Of a stretch of DNA of 64,000 nucleotides, positions 1-7,972 are shown one piece after another. This DNA is from Mobilitalea torta (lineage in GTDB: Bacteria; Bacillota; Clostridia; Lachnospirales; Lachnospiraceae), in NCBI RefSeq assembly GCF_050433395.1, contig NZ_JBNPXH010000007.1, positions 1 to 64,000 of the forward strand. The letters run 5' to 3'. Position numbers and translations under genes: made by a program. The notes under the pieces are model-generated. The model worked only from the letters and a program-made list of their open reading frames with translations. It was not told the DNA's origin and ran no database searches. Within the stretch, counting starts at the first letter, position 1; each line of letters starts with the position of its first letter.

Positions 1-82
1 TCTGACGCAAAATGCAACAGAATCTTTTATTCAGTACCTTCTTTTTATTTGCATGAAATAGAAGAAATCTAGATCAGGTAAA

Positions 83-361
83 ATGCCGAATAACAACTAA
101 GGAACAGATACAAAATGAAGTGAAGTATAAAATTTCATTGAGAGTGCTAAATAAATTGTTAGAACAATGACTTATTATAAAGGAAGAATATGACAAAATA
201 AATATTTTGAATCTTGAAACGTTTTCCCCTAAATTAAAAGATTTATATATTTATTATCTTAGAGGTCTTTGTTTAGAAAACACAAAAAATATTTCAGAAA
301 AGCAATGGACGGATAATCACGGACTATGCTATGATAAATATCAGATTACAGAAAGGCTGTG
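83..361 (+). pseudogene. Decayed small mobile-element ORF (SHOCT-like)
   Basis: Read in frame from about position 99, the DNA gives a run ending KLLEQ, then a stop at 168-170, then LIIKEEYDKINILNLETFSP. This resembles the 60-70 residue SHOCT-like proteins encoded beside serine recombinases in Clostridial transposons, which have a pattern like LL..GLITKEEYD.ID..N...F.P. The only ATG with a plausible family start (83, reading MPNNN) is in another frame and stops at once, so the copy has at least one frameshift and one internal stop. The open frame continues to a TGA at 359-361 with sequence I do not recognise. No recombinase gene remains in view. The family match is from memory. Confidence 0.4.
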
Positions 362-427
362 ATTAGAGGAAAGGTGCCTGCATGAAATAAAATACAGCTT
401 GCCGTGCAGGATACAAGGAGGATAAGA

Positions 428-1183
428 ATGGATATTCGCGACTTTTTGGCGAGGGTAAAAAGTGATGAGATATCAATGGATCAGGCGGAAGAAATATTAA
501 AAAAGCTGCCCTATGAGGATATGGGATATGCCAAGCTGGATCATCACAGAGCGCTGCGGTCCGGTTTTGGAGAGGTAGTATTTTGCCAGGGGAAGGCCAC
601 AGAGCATCTGGTTAACATATTTAAACGGTTTTATGAGCATGATACGGATGTCCTTGGGACAAGGGCATCGGCGGAGCAATATGAGGCGGTGAGGCAGGTG
701 CTGCCAATGGCAGAATACGATCCGATCTCAAGGATACTGTCTATACAGAGGCAAACCAGGGAAAGGACGGGCTGTGTTGCTATATGTACCGGAGGCACCT
801 CCGATATTCCGGTGGCAGAAGAAGCGGCCCAGACAGCGGAATTTTTCGGAAGCAATGTGCTTCGGGTCTATGATGTCGGTGTTGCAGGGATTCACCGGCT
901 GCTCTCCAAGGTGGAGGATATCCGTCAGGCTAATTCCATCATTGCGGTTGCAGGGATGGAGGGGGCATTGGCCGGAGTAGTGGCAGGGCTGGTGGACAAG
1001 CCGGTCATTGCGGTACCGACGTCCGTTGGTTATGGAGCCAACTTTGGAGGATTGTCCGCTTTACTGACGATGATCAACTCATGCGCGGAGGGAATCGCTG
1101 TAGTGAATATAGATAATGGATTTGGAGCAGGTTATCTTGCCACTCAGATAAACCGGCTGGCAGTGGGAAGTTCGGTGGATTGA
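428..1183 (+). CDS. larB: LarB, pyridinium-3,5-biscarboxylate mononucleotide synthase
   Basis: LarB carboxylates and hydrolyses nicotinic acid adenine dinucleotide to make the biscarboxylate mononucleotide, the first step towards the nickel-pincer nucleotide cofactor of lactate racemase and related enzymes. The protein (251 residues) has a LarB-type N-terminal half and a C-terminal half related to the AIR carboxylase PurE. Typical stretches are CTGGTSDIPVAEEA, YDVGVAGIHRL and the glycine-rich PTSVGYGANFGG. I chose ATG 428 because AAGGAGG lies just upstream at about 414-421; the frame is also open from a GTG at 404. larC and larE follow in the same direction, so this is a cofactor operon. larA is not in the window and may lie upstream or elsewhere. 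Confidence 0.93.
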   Translation: MDIRDFLARVKSDEISMDQAEEILKKLPYEDMGYAKLDHHRALRSGFGEVVFCQGKATEHLVNIFKRFYEHDTDVLGTRASAEQYEAVRQVLPMAEYDPISRILSIQRQTRERTGCVAICTGGTSDIPVAEEAAQTAEFFGSNVLRVYDVGVAGIHRLLSKVEDIRQANSIIAVAGMEGALAGVVAGLVDKPVIAVPTSVGYGANFGGLSALLTMINSCAEGIAVVNIDNGFGAGYLATQINRLAVGSSVD

Positions 1184-1292
1184 TCCGGCAGCATGCGGAT
1201 TATAAAATGGTATTAGATATCCCGGATTAAGTATTATAGATAAAATTATATAAATCATAATTATGGGCTGGAGAAAGAAAGCAGGTAATAGT

Positions 1293-2846
1293 ATGGCAAA
1301 TAAAATCTTATACTTGGAATGTTATTCCGGTATTAGCGGAGATATGACGGTAGCAGCATTACTGGATCTTGGAGCTGATCAGAAAGTATTGCTGGAGGGG
1401 CTGAAGAGTCTGAATGTGGAAGGGTATCGGATTGTTATCGGAAGAAGGACAAAGAATAGTATTGATGCCTGTGATTTTGATGTGATTCTGGATGAAGATC
1501 AGGCACATGGACATAGCCATGATGATGAGCACAACCATGGTGACGGATATAATCACGATGATGGACATAACCATGGTCATGGACATAATCACGATCATGA
1601 ACATAACCCCGATGATGGACATAGCCATGGCCACGAACATAATCATGATTATGAATATAGTCACGACCATAAACATAGCCACGATCATAAGTGTAGTTAC
1701 AACGGCGAAGTTGGCCACGATCATGGGCATAGCCATGATCACGACCATAACTGCGATCATGAACATAAGCATGATCATAACCACAGTCATTTTCACGGGA
1801 AGGACCAAGGGGATGATCAGAATATGGAGGTTATGCCGATACAGTATGGGCATCATGACCACCGTAATCTTCGTATGATTTGTGATATTATTGATCTCTC
1901 CTCCATCACAGAGAATGCTAAAGCGATAGCAAAACGGATATTTACCATTGTTGCCAAAGCTGAATCGAAAGCCCATGGAAAACCCGTCGAAGAGGTTCAT
2001 TTTCATGAAGTAGGAGCGGTTGACTCTATCGTAGATATTGTCGCCGCGGCAATCTGTCTGGACAATCTGAATATTACGGAAGTTGTGGTATCAGAGCTCT
2101 ATGAGGGGACTGGCAGCATCGGCTGCCAGCATGGAATACTGCCGATACCGGTACCTGCTGTAATCAATATAGCCTCAGAATATCAGCTTCCCATTCACAT
2201 TACCAAAGTAGCGGGTGAGCTGATCACACCGACGGGCGTTGCGATTGCAGCGGCAATCCGGACCAGGGAAGAACTGCCCCGGAGTATCAGGGTGCAGAAG
2301 ATCGGACTGGGTGCCGGTAAAAGGCATTACACCGGAGCCAGCGGATTGCTCCGTGCCATGCTGGTGGAAGAGACTGCATCCTCCTCTGCCACATTATCTG
2401 ACAGAGTATGGATCTTAGAGGCAAATCTGGATGACTGCACCGGAGAAGCGCTATCCCATGCCATGGAGCTCTTATTTCAGCAGGGAGCCAGGGATGTCTT
2501 TTATACCCCGATCTATATGAAGAAAAACCGTCCGGCCTATATGCTGTCGGTGATATGCGATGAAGAGAAGATAGGACAGATGGAAGAGATGATATTCCTC
2601 CATACCACAACCATAGGGATACGTAAAACTCCGGCTGTCCGTTCCACCCTTCCACGGAGGCTTATGACTCTGACAACCAGATACGGAGAGGTTCAGATAA
2701 AGGTTTGTGACTATAAGGACAAGAGCTTCTATTATCCGGAATACGAAAGTGTAAAGGAGTTGTGCAGGAAGAGCGGGCAGGATTATAATACTGTAAATCA
2801 AGCGGTTCAGAATGCGATAAGTAATTTGGAGACAAGCCACTCTTAA
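1293..2846 (+). CDS. larC: LarC, nickel insertion enzyme with a giant His-rich insert
   Basis: LarC is the CTP-dependent nickel insertase (cyclometallase) that finishes the nickel-pincer nucleotide. The N-terminus has the family signature LYLECYSGISGDMTVAALLDLGA. The C-terminal half has CTGEALSHAMELLFQQGA and FYTPIYMKKNRPAYM. The two parts form one continuous frame of 517 residues, unlike Lactiplantibacillus plantarum, where larC1 and larC2 are joined by programmed frameshifting. Residues about 69-170 are a low-complexity stretch with roughly 36 histidines alternating with D, E, N, G and S, far longer than the short His tract common in the family; nickel storage or binding is the obvious inference. 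ATG 1293 is preferred because it matches the family start; an in-frame ATG at 1263 has no better ribosome site. Confidence 0.93.
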   Translation: MANKILYLECYSGISGDMTVAALLDLGADQKVLLEGLKSLNVEGYRIVIGRRTKNSIDACDFDVILDEDQAHGHSHDDEHNHGDGYNHDDGHNHGHGHNHDHEHNPDDGHSHGHEHNHDYEYSHDHKHSHDHKCSYNGEVGHDHGHSHDHDHNCDHEHKHDHNHSHFHGKDQGDDQNMEVMPIQYGHHDHRNLRMICDIIDLSSITENAKAIAKRIFTIVAKAESKAHGKPVEEVHFHEVGAVDSIVDIVAAAICLDNLNITEVVVSELYEGTGSIGCQHGILPIPVPAVINIASEYQLPIHITKVAGELITPTGVAIAAAIRTREELPRSIRVQKIGLGAGKRHYTGASGLLRAMLVEETASSSATLSDRVWILEANLDDCTGEALSHAMELLFQQGARDVFYTPIYMKKNRPAYMLSVICDEEKIGQMEEMIFLHTTTIGIRKTPAVRSTLPRRLMTLTTRYGEVQIKVCDYKDKSFYYPEYESVKELCRKSGQDYNTVNQAVQNAISNLETSHS

Positions 2847-2874
2847 GTTGATTAGGAATATGAGGGATTAGAAT

Positions 2875-3717
2875 ATGAGCGATAAACAAAAGAAGAACGA
2901 AAACAAGGATATTTACCTGAAGCTGGCGCTTCACATGAGGGAACATGCCGATGAAGGAATTGCCATTGCCTTTTCCGGAGGTGTGGACAGCAGTTTACTG
3001 CTGAAAGTGGCCTGTGATATCGGCAGTTCCTTAGAACAACCTGTACTAGCAGTCACATTTAAGACGAAGCTCCATCCCCAGGGGGAGCTGCAGACAGCCA
3101 AAGCGATAGCCTCCAAATACGGTGCATTGCATAAGATTATATTAGTGGATGAATTCTCGGATCCCGAGATAGTGAACAACCCAATTGACCGGTGTTACCG
3201 ATGTAAAAGCCTGCTGTTTCGAACGCTGACCAATTGTGCCGAAAGGGAAGGGTATCATTATCTGGTAGACGGAACCAATTATGATGATAAGAACTCTTAC
3301 CGGCCTGGAATGAAAGCGCTGGAAGAGCTGGGAATACACAGTCCCCTTCTGGAGTTGGAGATTACAAAGGCACAGATCCGGTCACTGGCCGCTGATCTGG
3401 GCATACTTTCTTCGAACCGTCCCTCCGCACCTTGTCTGGCAACCCGCCTGCCCTATGGTACAAAGCTGGATACAGAGATATTAGCAAAGCTTGATAGGGG
3501 AGAGAGCTTTCTCAGGGAAGTCGGTTTCTATAATGTACGCCTGCGTTTGCATGGAGATATAGTGAGAGTTGAAGTTGATCAAGAGGACTTTATCCGTATG
3601 GTTGAGCATCGGGAAGCCTGTGTCAGCATGCTGAAGGACATGGGATTTCATTATATTACCATGGATATGGAAGGCTTCCGTTCCGGCAGTATGGACATTA
3701 ACATTCCTCAAAATTAA
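2875..3717 (+). CDS. larE: LarE, sulfur transferase (three-cysteine type)
   Basis: LarE is a PP-loop ATP pyrophosphatase-type enzyme that adenylates the carboxylates of the LarB product and converts them to thiocarboxylates. The PP-loop is SGGVDSS at residues 34-40. C107 and C110 lie in DRCYRCKSLLF, and C187 lies in RPSAPCLATRLPYG. In the L. plantarum enzyme only the last cysteine is present and it is sacrificed as sulfur donor. The CxxC plus C arrangement seen here is the one reported for LarE proteins that carry a [4Fe-4S] cluster, such as that of Thermotoga maritima. The length of 280 residues is normal. A GAGGGA site lies just before ATG 2875, and the gap from larC is 28 bases, so co-transcription is likely. 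Confidence 0.93.
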   Translation: MSDKQKKNENKDIYLKLALHMREHADEGIAIAFSGGVDSSLLLKVACDIGSSLEQPVLAVTFKTKLHPQGELQTAKAIASKYGALHKIILVDEFSDPEIVNNPIDRCYRCKSLLFRTLTNCAEREGYHYLVDGTNYDDKNSYRPGMKALEELGIHSPLLELEITKAQIRSLAADLGILSSNRPSAPCLATRLPYGTKLDTEILAKLDRGESFLREVGFYNVRLRLHGDIVRVEVDQEDFIRMVEHREACVSMLKDMGFHYITMDMEGFRSGSMDINIPQN

Positions 3718-3770
3718 GAATAAAATAAAAATCCTAAAAACCGCTAATATACAAAATTTTTCGTAAAAGG

Positions 3771-3799
3771 TTTACATTCCTCGCCAGACATAGTATAAT
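3771..3799 (+). promoter_or_regulatory. Sigma-A-type promoter before the zinc-ribbon gene
   Basis: TTTACA at 3771-3776, a 17-base spacer and a perfect TATAAT at 3794-3799 lie 32 bases before ATG 3832. The region between larE and this promoter is AT-rich and shows no clear terminator. Confidence 0.7.
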
Positions 3800-3831
3800 G
3801 TGACTTAGTAATTGCAAAGAGGAGTGATCGT

Positions 3832-4149
3832 ATGCTGCGCATGTTCATATGCCCTAAGTGCTATAATGTAAGGATGGTCTCCAGAAGACCCAGTGCATAT
3901 TGTTTTCATTGCGGGAACCCGGATATTGAACCATTCGATGTGGATTATGATTCCTATATCAATATGGAGCTGGTAGAACGGGAAGCTCTGAAGGAACGGT
4001 ATAAACAGCGGATGGGGGCTTATAATGACATATTACATCGGAATATCCCAGAAGCAGAAATGGAAGCAGCATTGACAGAAGAGATATTGACAGCGGAAGA
4101 AATGGAGCAAGGGGCTCAGTACATAGAAATAGAAGCATATGATAGATAG
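3832..4149 (+). CDS. Small zinc-ribbon protein of unknown function
   Basis: This 105-residue protein starts with a likely zinc ribbon: CPKC near residues 8-11 and CFHCG near residues 24-28. A basic stretch (RMVSRRPS) lies between the cysteine pairs. The remainder is acidic and helical, with EREALKERYKQRM followed by a Glu-rich tail, and has no motif I recognise. A good ribosome site (GAGGAG) precedes ATG 3832, and a strong promoter lies upstream, so it is probably expressed on its own rather than with larBCE. Such short ribbon proteins often bind nucleic acid or a protein partner, but no function can be assigned here. Confidence 0.75.
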   Translation: MLRMFICPKCYNVRMVSRRPSAYCFHCGNPDIEPFDVDYDSYINMELVEREALKERYKQRMGAYNDILHRNIPEAEMEAALTEEILTAEEMEQGAQYIEIEAYDR

Positions 4150-4199
4150 AGGGAACCTTTGTCCATGGGAACACTGCCATAGATGTAGGGTTCTCTTTA
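4148..4199 (+). terminator. Possible hairpin terminator after the zinc-ribbon gene
   Basis: AGAGGGAACC at 4148-4157 can pair with GGTTCTCT at 4189-4196 with a two-base bulge, and an inner ATGG/CCAT pair extends the structure. It is followed by TTTAT. The stem is imperfect, so the call is weak. Confidence 0.35.
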
Positions 4200-4238
4200 T
4201 GCGTGGATATTAAGAAGACGGCAAGGCGAGGATGACAG

Positions 4239-6113
4239 ATGGTTAAGAAAATAATAGATAAGAAATTGGTGGTCAGGAGACTGTTCTTGTTCCTGTGCGA
4301 TATTGTTGTTATAATAGTATCCAGCGGCATGGGGCTTTTGCTCCGTTTTGATTTGGATCCTTCAAAAGTGGATAAGGTATTTCTTGAATCGGTTTGGACT
4401 TACCTTCCGATTAATTTACTTGTCACACTTTTGACATTTTATCTGCTTAAACTATATCATAGCTTGTGGAGATATGCCAGTATTACAGAGATGCAGAATG
4501 TGTTCTCAGCATGTATGTTATCGGCAATTTTCCAATTTGCAGGTCTTCGGCTGTTGGATCTGCGTGTTCCAAGGAGCTATTATTTTCTTTATGCCGGCGT
4601 ATTGCTTTTGCTTACCTTGGGTGTACGGTTTTCCTATCGGTTTATTCGCTCTGCCATCCAAAGTATCCGAGGGAATGGTGCTGCTCATAATGTTATGATT
4701 ATCGGGGCGGGGGATGCGGCAAATGCCATTATTAAAGAAATCAATACTAGCGAGCATATTAGCAATACTGTTGTAAAATGTGTTATAGATGATTCACCGG
4801 TGAAGCAAGGAAGCTACATACATGGTATAAAGGTGACGGGTACCCGGAATAATATCCTTGATTGTGTGAATATTTATCATATTGATGAGATTATAATTGC
4901 AATGCCTTCCGTATCCAAGAGGATTATTAGAGAGATTGTTGCGATATGCAATCAGACGGAGTGTGAGCTGAAGATACTTCCGGGAATCTATCAATTCATG
5001 AATAATGAAGTCTCTGTAAGCAACCTGCGTAATGTAGAAGTAGAAGACTTACTGGGGAGGGATTCGATTAAAATTGATCTGGATTCTATTATGGAATATG
5101 TGGAAGAGAAGGTGATACTGGTTACGGGCGGAGGTGGTTCCATTGGCAGTGAATTGTGCCGCCAGTTGGCCTCTAAGAATCCGAAGCAGCTTATCATTGT
5201 TGACATTTATGAGAACAATGCTTATGATATTCAGCAGGAGTTACATAAGAAATACCCGGAGCTTGATCTGGTAGTGTTAATTGCATCCGTAAGGAATTCT
5301 GCAAGAATGAATTATATCTTTAAAACCTATCGGCCTCAGATTGTATACCATGCGGCAGCGCATAAACATGTTCCTTTGATGGAGGACAGCCCTAATGAGG
5401 CGGTTAAGAATAATGTCCTAGGGACATGGAAGACAGTTCAAGCGGCGGATTTGTATGGGACGGAGAAATTTGTTCTTATATCAACGGATAAGGCGGTTAA
5501 TCCTACGAATATCATGGGAGCCTCAAAGCGTATTTGTGAAATGATTGTACAGACCTATAACAACCGGTCAAATACGGAATTTGTTGCAGTTCGTTTTGGA
5601 AATGTATTGGGATCTAACGGAAGTGTCATTCCATTATTTAAAAAACAGATTGCTGCCGGAGGCCCGGTGACTGTAACAGATCCAAATATTATTCGATACT
5701 TCATGACTATTCCGGAGGCGGTGTCCTTGGTGTTACAAGCTGGAGCCTATGCGAAAGGCGGAGAGATATTTGTCCTGGATATGGGAGAGCCTGTTAAGAT
5801 CCTTGACCTGGCAGAAAATCTGATTCGATTATCTGGATATAAGCCTTATGAGGATATCATGATAGAATTCACTGGACTTCGGCCAGGTGAGAAGCTGTAT
5901 GAAGAGCTGCTCATGGATGAAGAAGGCTTGGAGGATACACAGAATAATATGATACATATTGGAAAGCCCATTGAATTTGATGAGGACAAGTTCCTGCAGC
6001 AGCTGGAAGAGTTGAAGGAAATATGTCCGCTGGAGCCACTGGAGATTAGAAAAAAGATTCGAAAGATTGTTCCTACTTACATATATAAGAAAGTACAGAC
6101 GAAGGAAGGATAA
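4239..6113 (+). CDS. Membrane nucleotide-sugar 4,6-dehydratase (PglF/CapD type)
   Basis: This protein (624 residues) begins with about four hydrophobic membrane segments within residues 10-130, followed by a first Rossmann-like domain (IIGAGDAANAIIKEI) and then the catalytic short-chain dehydrogenase domain with GGGGSIGSELCRQ. The STDKAVNP and MGASKR stretches are the catalytic region of the PglF/WbpM/CapD group, where Met replaces the usual Tyr of the YxxxK motif. These enzymes convert UDP-GlcNAc to the UDP-4-keto-6-deoxy sugar. Next to PglE-like and PglC-like genes this is the first step to a bacillosamine-type or related amino sugar used to start the repeat unit on the lipid carrier. It opens the polysaccharide operon. 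Confidence 0.88.
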   Translation: MVKKIIDKKLVVRRLFLFLCDIVVIIVSSGMGLLLRFDLDPSKVDKVFLESVWTYLPINLLVTLLTFYLLKLYHSLWRYASITEMQNVFSACMLSAIFQFAGLRLLDLRVPRSYYFLYAGVLLLLTLGVRFSYRFIRSAIQSIRGNGAAHNVMIIGAGDAANAIIKEINTSEHISNTVVKCVIDDSPVKQGSYIHGIKVTGTRNNILDCVNIYHIDEIIIAMPSVSKRIIREIVAICNQTECELKILPGIYQFMNNEVSVSNLRNVEVEDLLGRDSIKIDLDSIMEYVEEKVILVTGGGGSIGSELCRQLASKNPKQLIIVDIYENNAYDIQQELHKKYPELDLVVLIASVRNSARMNYIFKTYRPQIVYHAAAHKHVPLMEDSPNEAVKNNVLGTWKTVQAADLYGTEKFVLISTDKAVNPTNIMGASKRICEMIVQTYNNRSNTEFVAVRFGNVLGSNGSVIPLFKKQIAAGGPVTVTDPNIIRYFMTIPEAVSLVLQAGAYAKGGEIFVLDMGEPVKILDLAENLIRLSGYKPYEDIMIEFTGLRPGEKLYEELLMDEEGLEDTQNNMIHIGKPIEFDEDKFLQQLEELKEICPLEPLEIRKKIRKIVPTYIYKKVQTKEG

Positions 6114-6118
6114 CTACA

Positions 6119-7249
6119 ATGCCAGAAAGCATAGATGATAAAGAAAAGATATGGCTTGCTTCCCCCCACATGAGTGAGGAAGGCTATGAGATGCAGTATA
6201 TACAGGAGGCATTTGATTCCAACTGGATTGCGCCGCTTGGGACGAATGTTGTTGAATTTGAAAAGGAACTGGCAAACAGAGTGGGGTCAAAGCATGCAGT
6301 TGCCCTGGCTTCCGGTACTGGGGCGATACATCTTGCGCTTAAAGCGGCAGGTGTTGGAAAAGGTGATATTGTATTCTGTCCGACTCTTACGTTTTCTGCC
6401 ACAGCCAATCCTATTATCTACCAGAATGCAACACCTGTCTTTATTGATAGTGATTATACAACTTGGAATATGGATCCGAATGCTCTTGAAGAGGCTTTGG
6501 ATAAATACGGTGATCGGGTGAAAGCTGTTTTAGTCGTGCATTTGTATGGTCTATCTGCTGATATGGATAAAATCATGGCAATATGTAATAGGCATAATGT
6601 AGCCGTTATTGAAGATGCTGCAGAATCATTAGGCACTTACTATAAAGGAAAAGCCACGGGTACTTTCGGCAAATTTGGTATATTCAGTTTTAATGGAAAT
6701 AAAATAATTACAACTTCGGGCGGAGGAGTGGTTGTTTCTGGTGATGAAGAGAGAATTAAGAAAATTCGTTTCTGGTCTACTCAATCCAGAGACCCGGCTA
6801 GACACTATCAGCATAGTGAATTAGGTTTTAATTATCGCATGAGCAATGTCGTGGCGGGCATTGGTAGAGGACAGCTTAGGATATTAGATCAGAGGGTAGA
6901 GAAGAAGAGATACATATTTGAATATTATAAAAGAGAGCTGGGTGATCTGGAAGGAGTGGACTTCATGCCAATTAATGATTGGAATGAGCCGAATTATTGG
7001 CTAAGTGTGATGCTTCTGAAGGGAAAGATTAGACCGATCAATGTGATGGAGGCATTAGAAGTAGACAACATTGAATCAAGGCCTGTTTGGAAGCCGATGC
7101 ATATGCAACCATTCTTTGCGGAATATGATTACATCGGTGGGAACGTTGGAAAAGAATTGTTTGAGAATGGAGTATGTTTACCGAGTGATACAAAGATGAC
7201 AGACAAGGATCTTGAGAGGGTATGTAGCATTATTAGAGGACTGTGGTAA
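6119..7249 (+). CDS. DegT/DnrJ/EryC1 sugar aminotransferase (PglE type)
   Basis: This 376-residue PLP enzyme of the DegT/DnrJ/EryC1/StrS family should transfer an amino group to the 4-keto sugar made by the upstream dehydratase. The signature parts are present: ALASGTGAIHLAL for phosphate binding, VIEDAAESLG, and FSFNGNKIITTSGGG with the PLP lysine at K195. The sequence IWLASPHMSEEGYE at the N-terminus and DSNWIAPLG are typical of the PglE branch. It starts 6 bases after the preceding stop with an AAGGAAGGA ribosome site. The product would be a UDP-4-amino-4,6-dideoxy-GlcNAc-type sugar, though substrate stereochemistry cannot be read from sequence. Confidence 0.88.
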   Translation: MPESIDDKEKIWLASPHMSEEGYEMQYIQEAFDSNWIAPLGTNVVEFEKELANRVGSKHAVALASGTGAIHLALKAAGVGKGDIVFCPTLTFSATANPIIYQNATPVFIDSDYTTWNMDPNALEEALDKYGDRVKAVLVVHLYGLSADMDKIMAICNRHNVAVIEDAAESLGTYYKGKATGTFGKFGIFSFNGNKIITTSGGGVVVSGDEERIKKIRFWSTQSRDPARHYQHSELGFNYRMSNVVAGIGRGQLRILDQRVEKKRYIFEYYKRELGDLEGVDFMPINDWNEPNYWLSVMLLKGKIRPINVMEALEVDNIESRPVWKPMHMQPFFAEYDYIGGNVGKELFENGVCLPSDTKMTDKDLERVCSIIRGLW

Positions 7250-7972
7250 ATGAGCTTAGTAAGAGTAAAAGCCCGAAAAGGCGGTATTTATCGAAAGTAT
7301 ATAAAGAGACTGACGGACATTATATTGTCTCTAATAGCAATTGTGGTTTTGAGTCCAGTGTTGGTCATTGTTGGAATTCTGGTAAGAGTGAAGTTGGGGA
7401 GCCCGGTGTTATTTAAGCAAAAGAGACCTGGGCTGAATGAAAAAATTTTTATCATGTATAAGTTTAGGACAATGACAGATGAAAAAGATGAGAATGGAGA
7501 GTTGTTGCCGGATTCAATTCGACTTACTAAATTTGGGAAAACGTTAAGAGCTACATCATTGGATGAGTTACCGGAGTTATTTAATATATTAAAAGGAAAT
7601 ATGAGCATTGTTGGTCCGCGTCCTCAGCTTGTAAGAGATATGGTGTTTATGACACCTGATCAGAGAAAGAGACATGATATTCTTCCTGGACTCACAGGAT
7701 GGGCACAGATAAATGGGAGAAATAATGTCGAGTGGGAAGGAAAGTTGGCTCTTGATCTGGAGTATACCAGGGAAATTTCGTGTGCATTAGATTGGAAAAT
7801 TATGTTTTTGACGGCCAAAAAGGTAATTAGTAAGGAAGATATAAATACTGGCGACATGGCAACAACAGAGGATTTTGGGGATTATCTCCTTCATAGAGGA
7901 TTTATATCAAAAACAACATATGATTTAAAACAGCAACAGGCATTAGAATTATTAGCAGAGGGAGACAAATGA
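7250..7972 (+). CDS. Initiating sugar phosphate transferase (PglC type)
   Basis: This is a monotopic phosphoglycosyl transferase (bacterial sugar transferase family, 240 residues) that should load the first sugar phosphate onto undecaprenyl phosphate at the cytoplasmic membrane. One re-entrant hydrophobic helix lies at residues about 22-48. KRPGLNEKIFIMYKFRTM, the catalytic Asp-Glu pair in TSLDELPEL, and SIVGPRPQL with LPGLTGWAQINGRN follow in the usual order. The gene abuts the aminotransferase directly. The C-terminus, with TTEDFGDYLL, runs a little beyond the core fold. Together with the two upstream enzymes it defines the initiating sugar of the capsule repeat. Confidence 0.9.
   Translation: MSLVRVKARKGGIYRKYIKRLTDIILSLIAIVVLSPVLVIVGILVRVKLGSPVLFKQKRPGLNEKIFIMYKFRTMTDEKDENGELLPDSIRLTKFGKTLRATSLDELPELFNILKGNMSIVGPRPQLVRDMVFMTPDQRKRHDILPGLTGWAQINGRNNVEWEGKLALDLEYTREISCALDWKIMFLTAKKVISKEDINTGDMATTEDFGDYLLHRGFISKTTYDLKQQQALELLAEGDK

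Noticed and set aside
1359..2006. Long open frames on the opposite strand and in another frame across the larC His-rich region (also 1492-1878)
   Set aside because: They arise from the repetitive CATGA/CATAA codons of the His-rich insert; their translations are Met/Ile/Val runs with no ribosome site and no domain.
1293..2846. Programmed frameshift in larC
   Set aside because: The whole of larC reads in one frame here, so no frameshift is needed to make the full protein.
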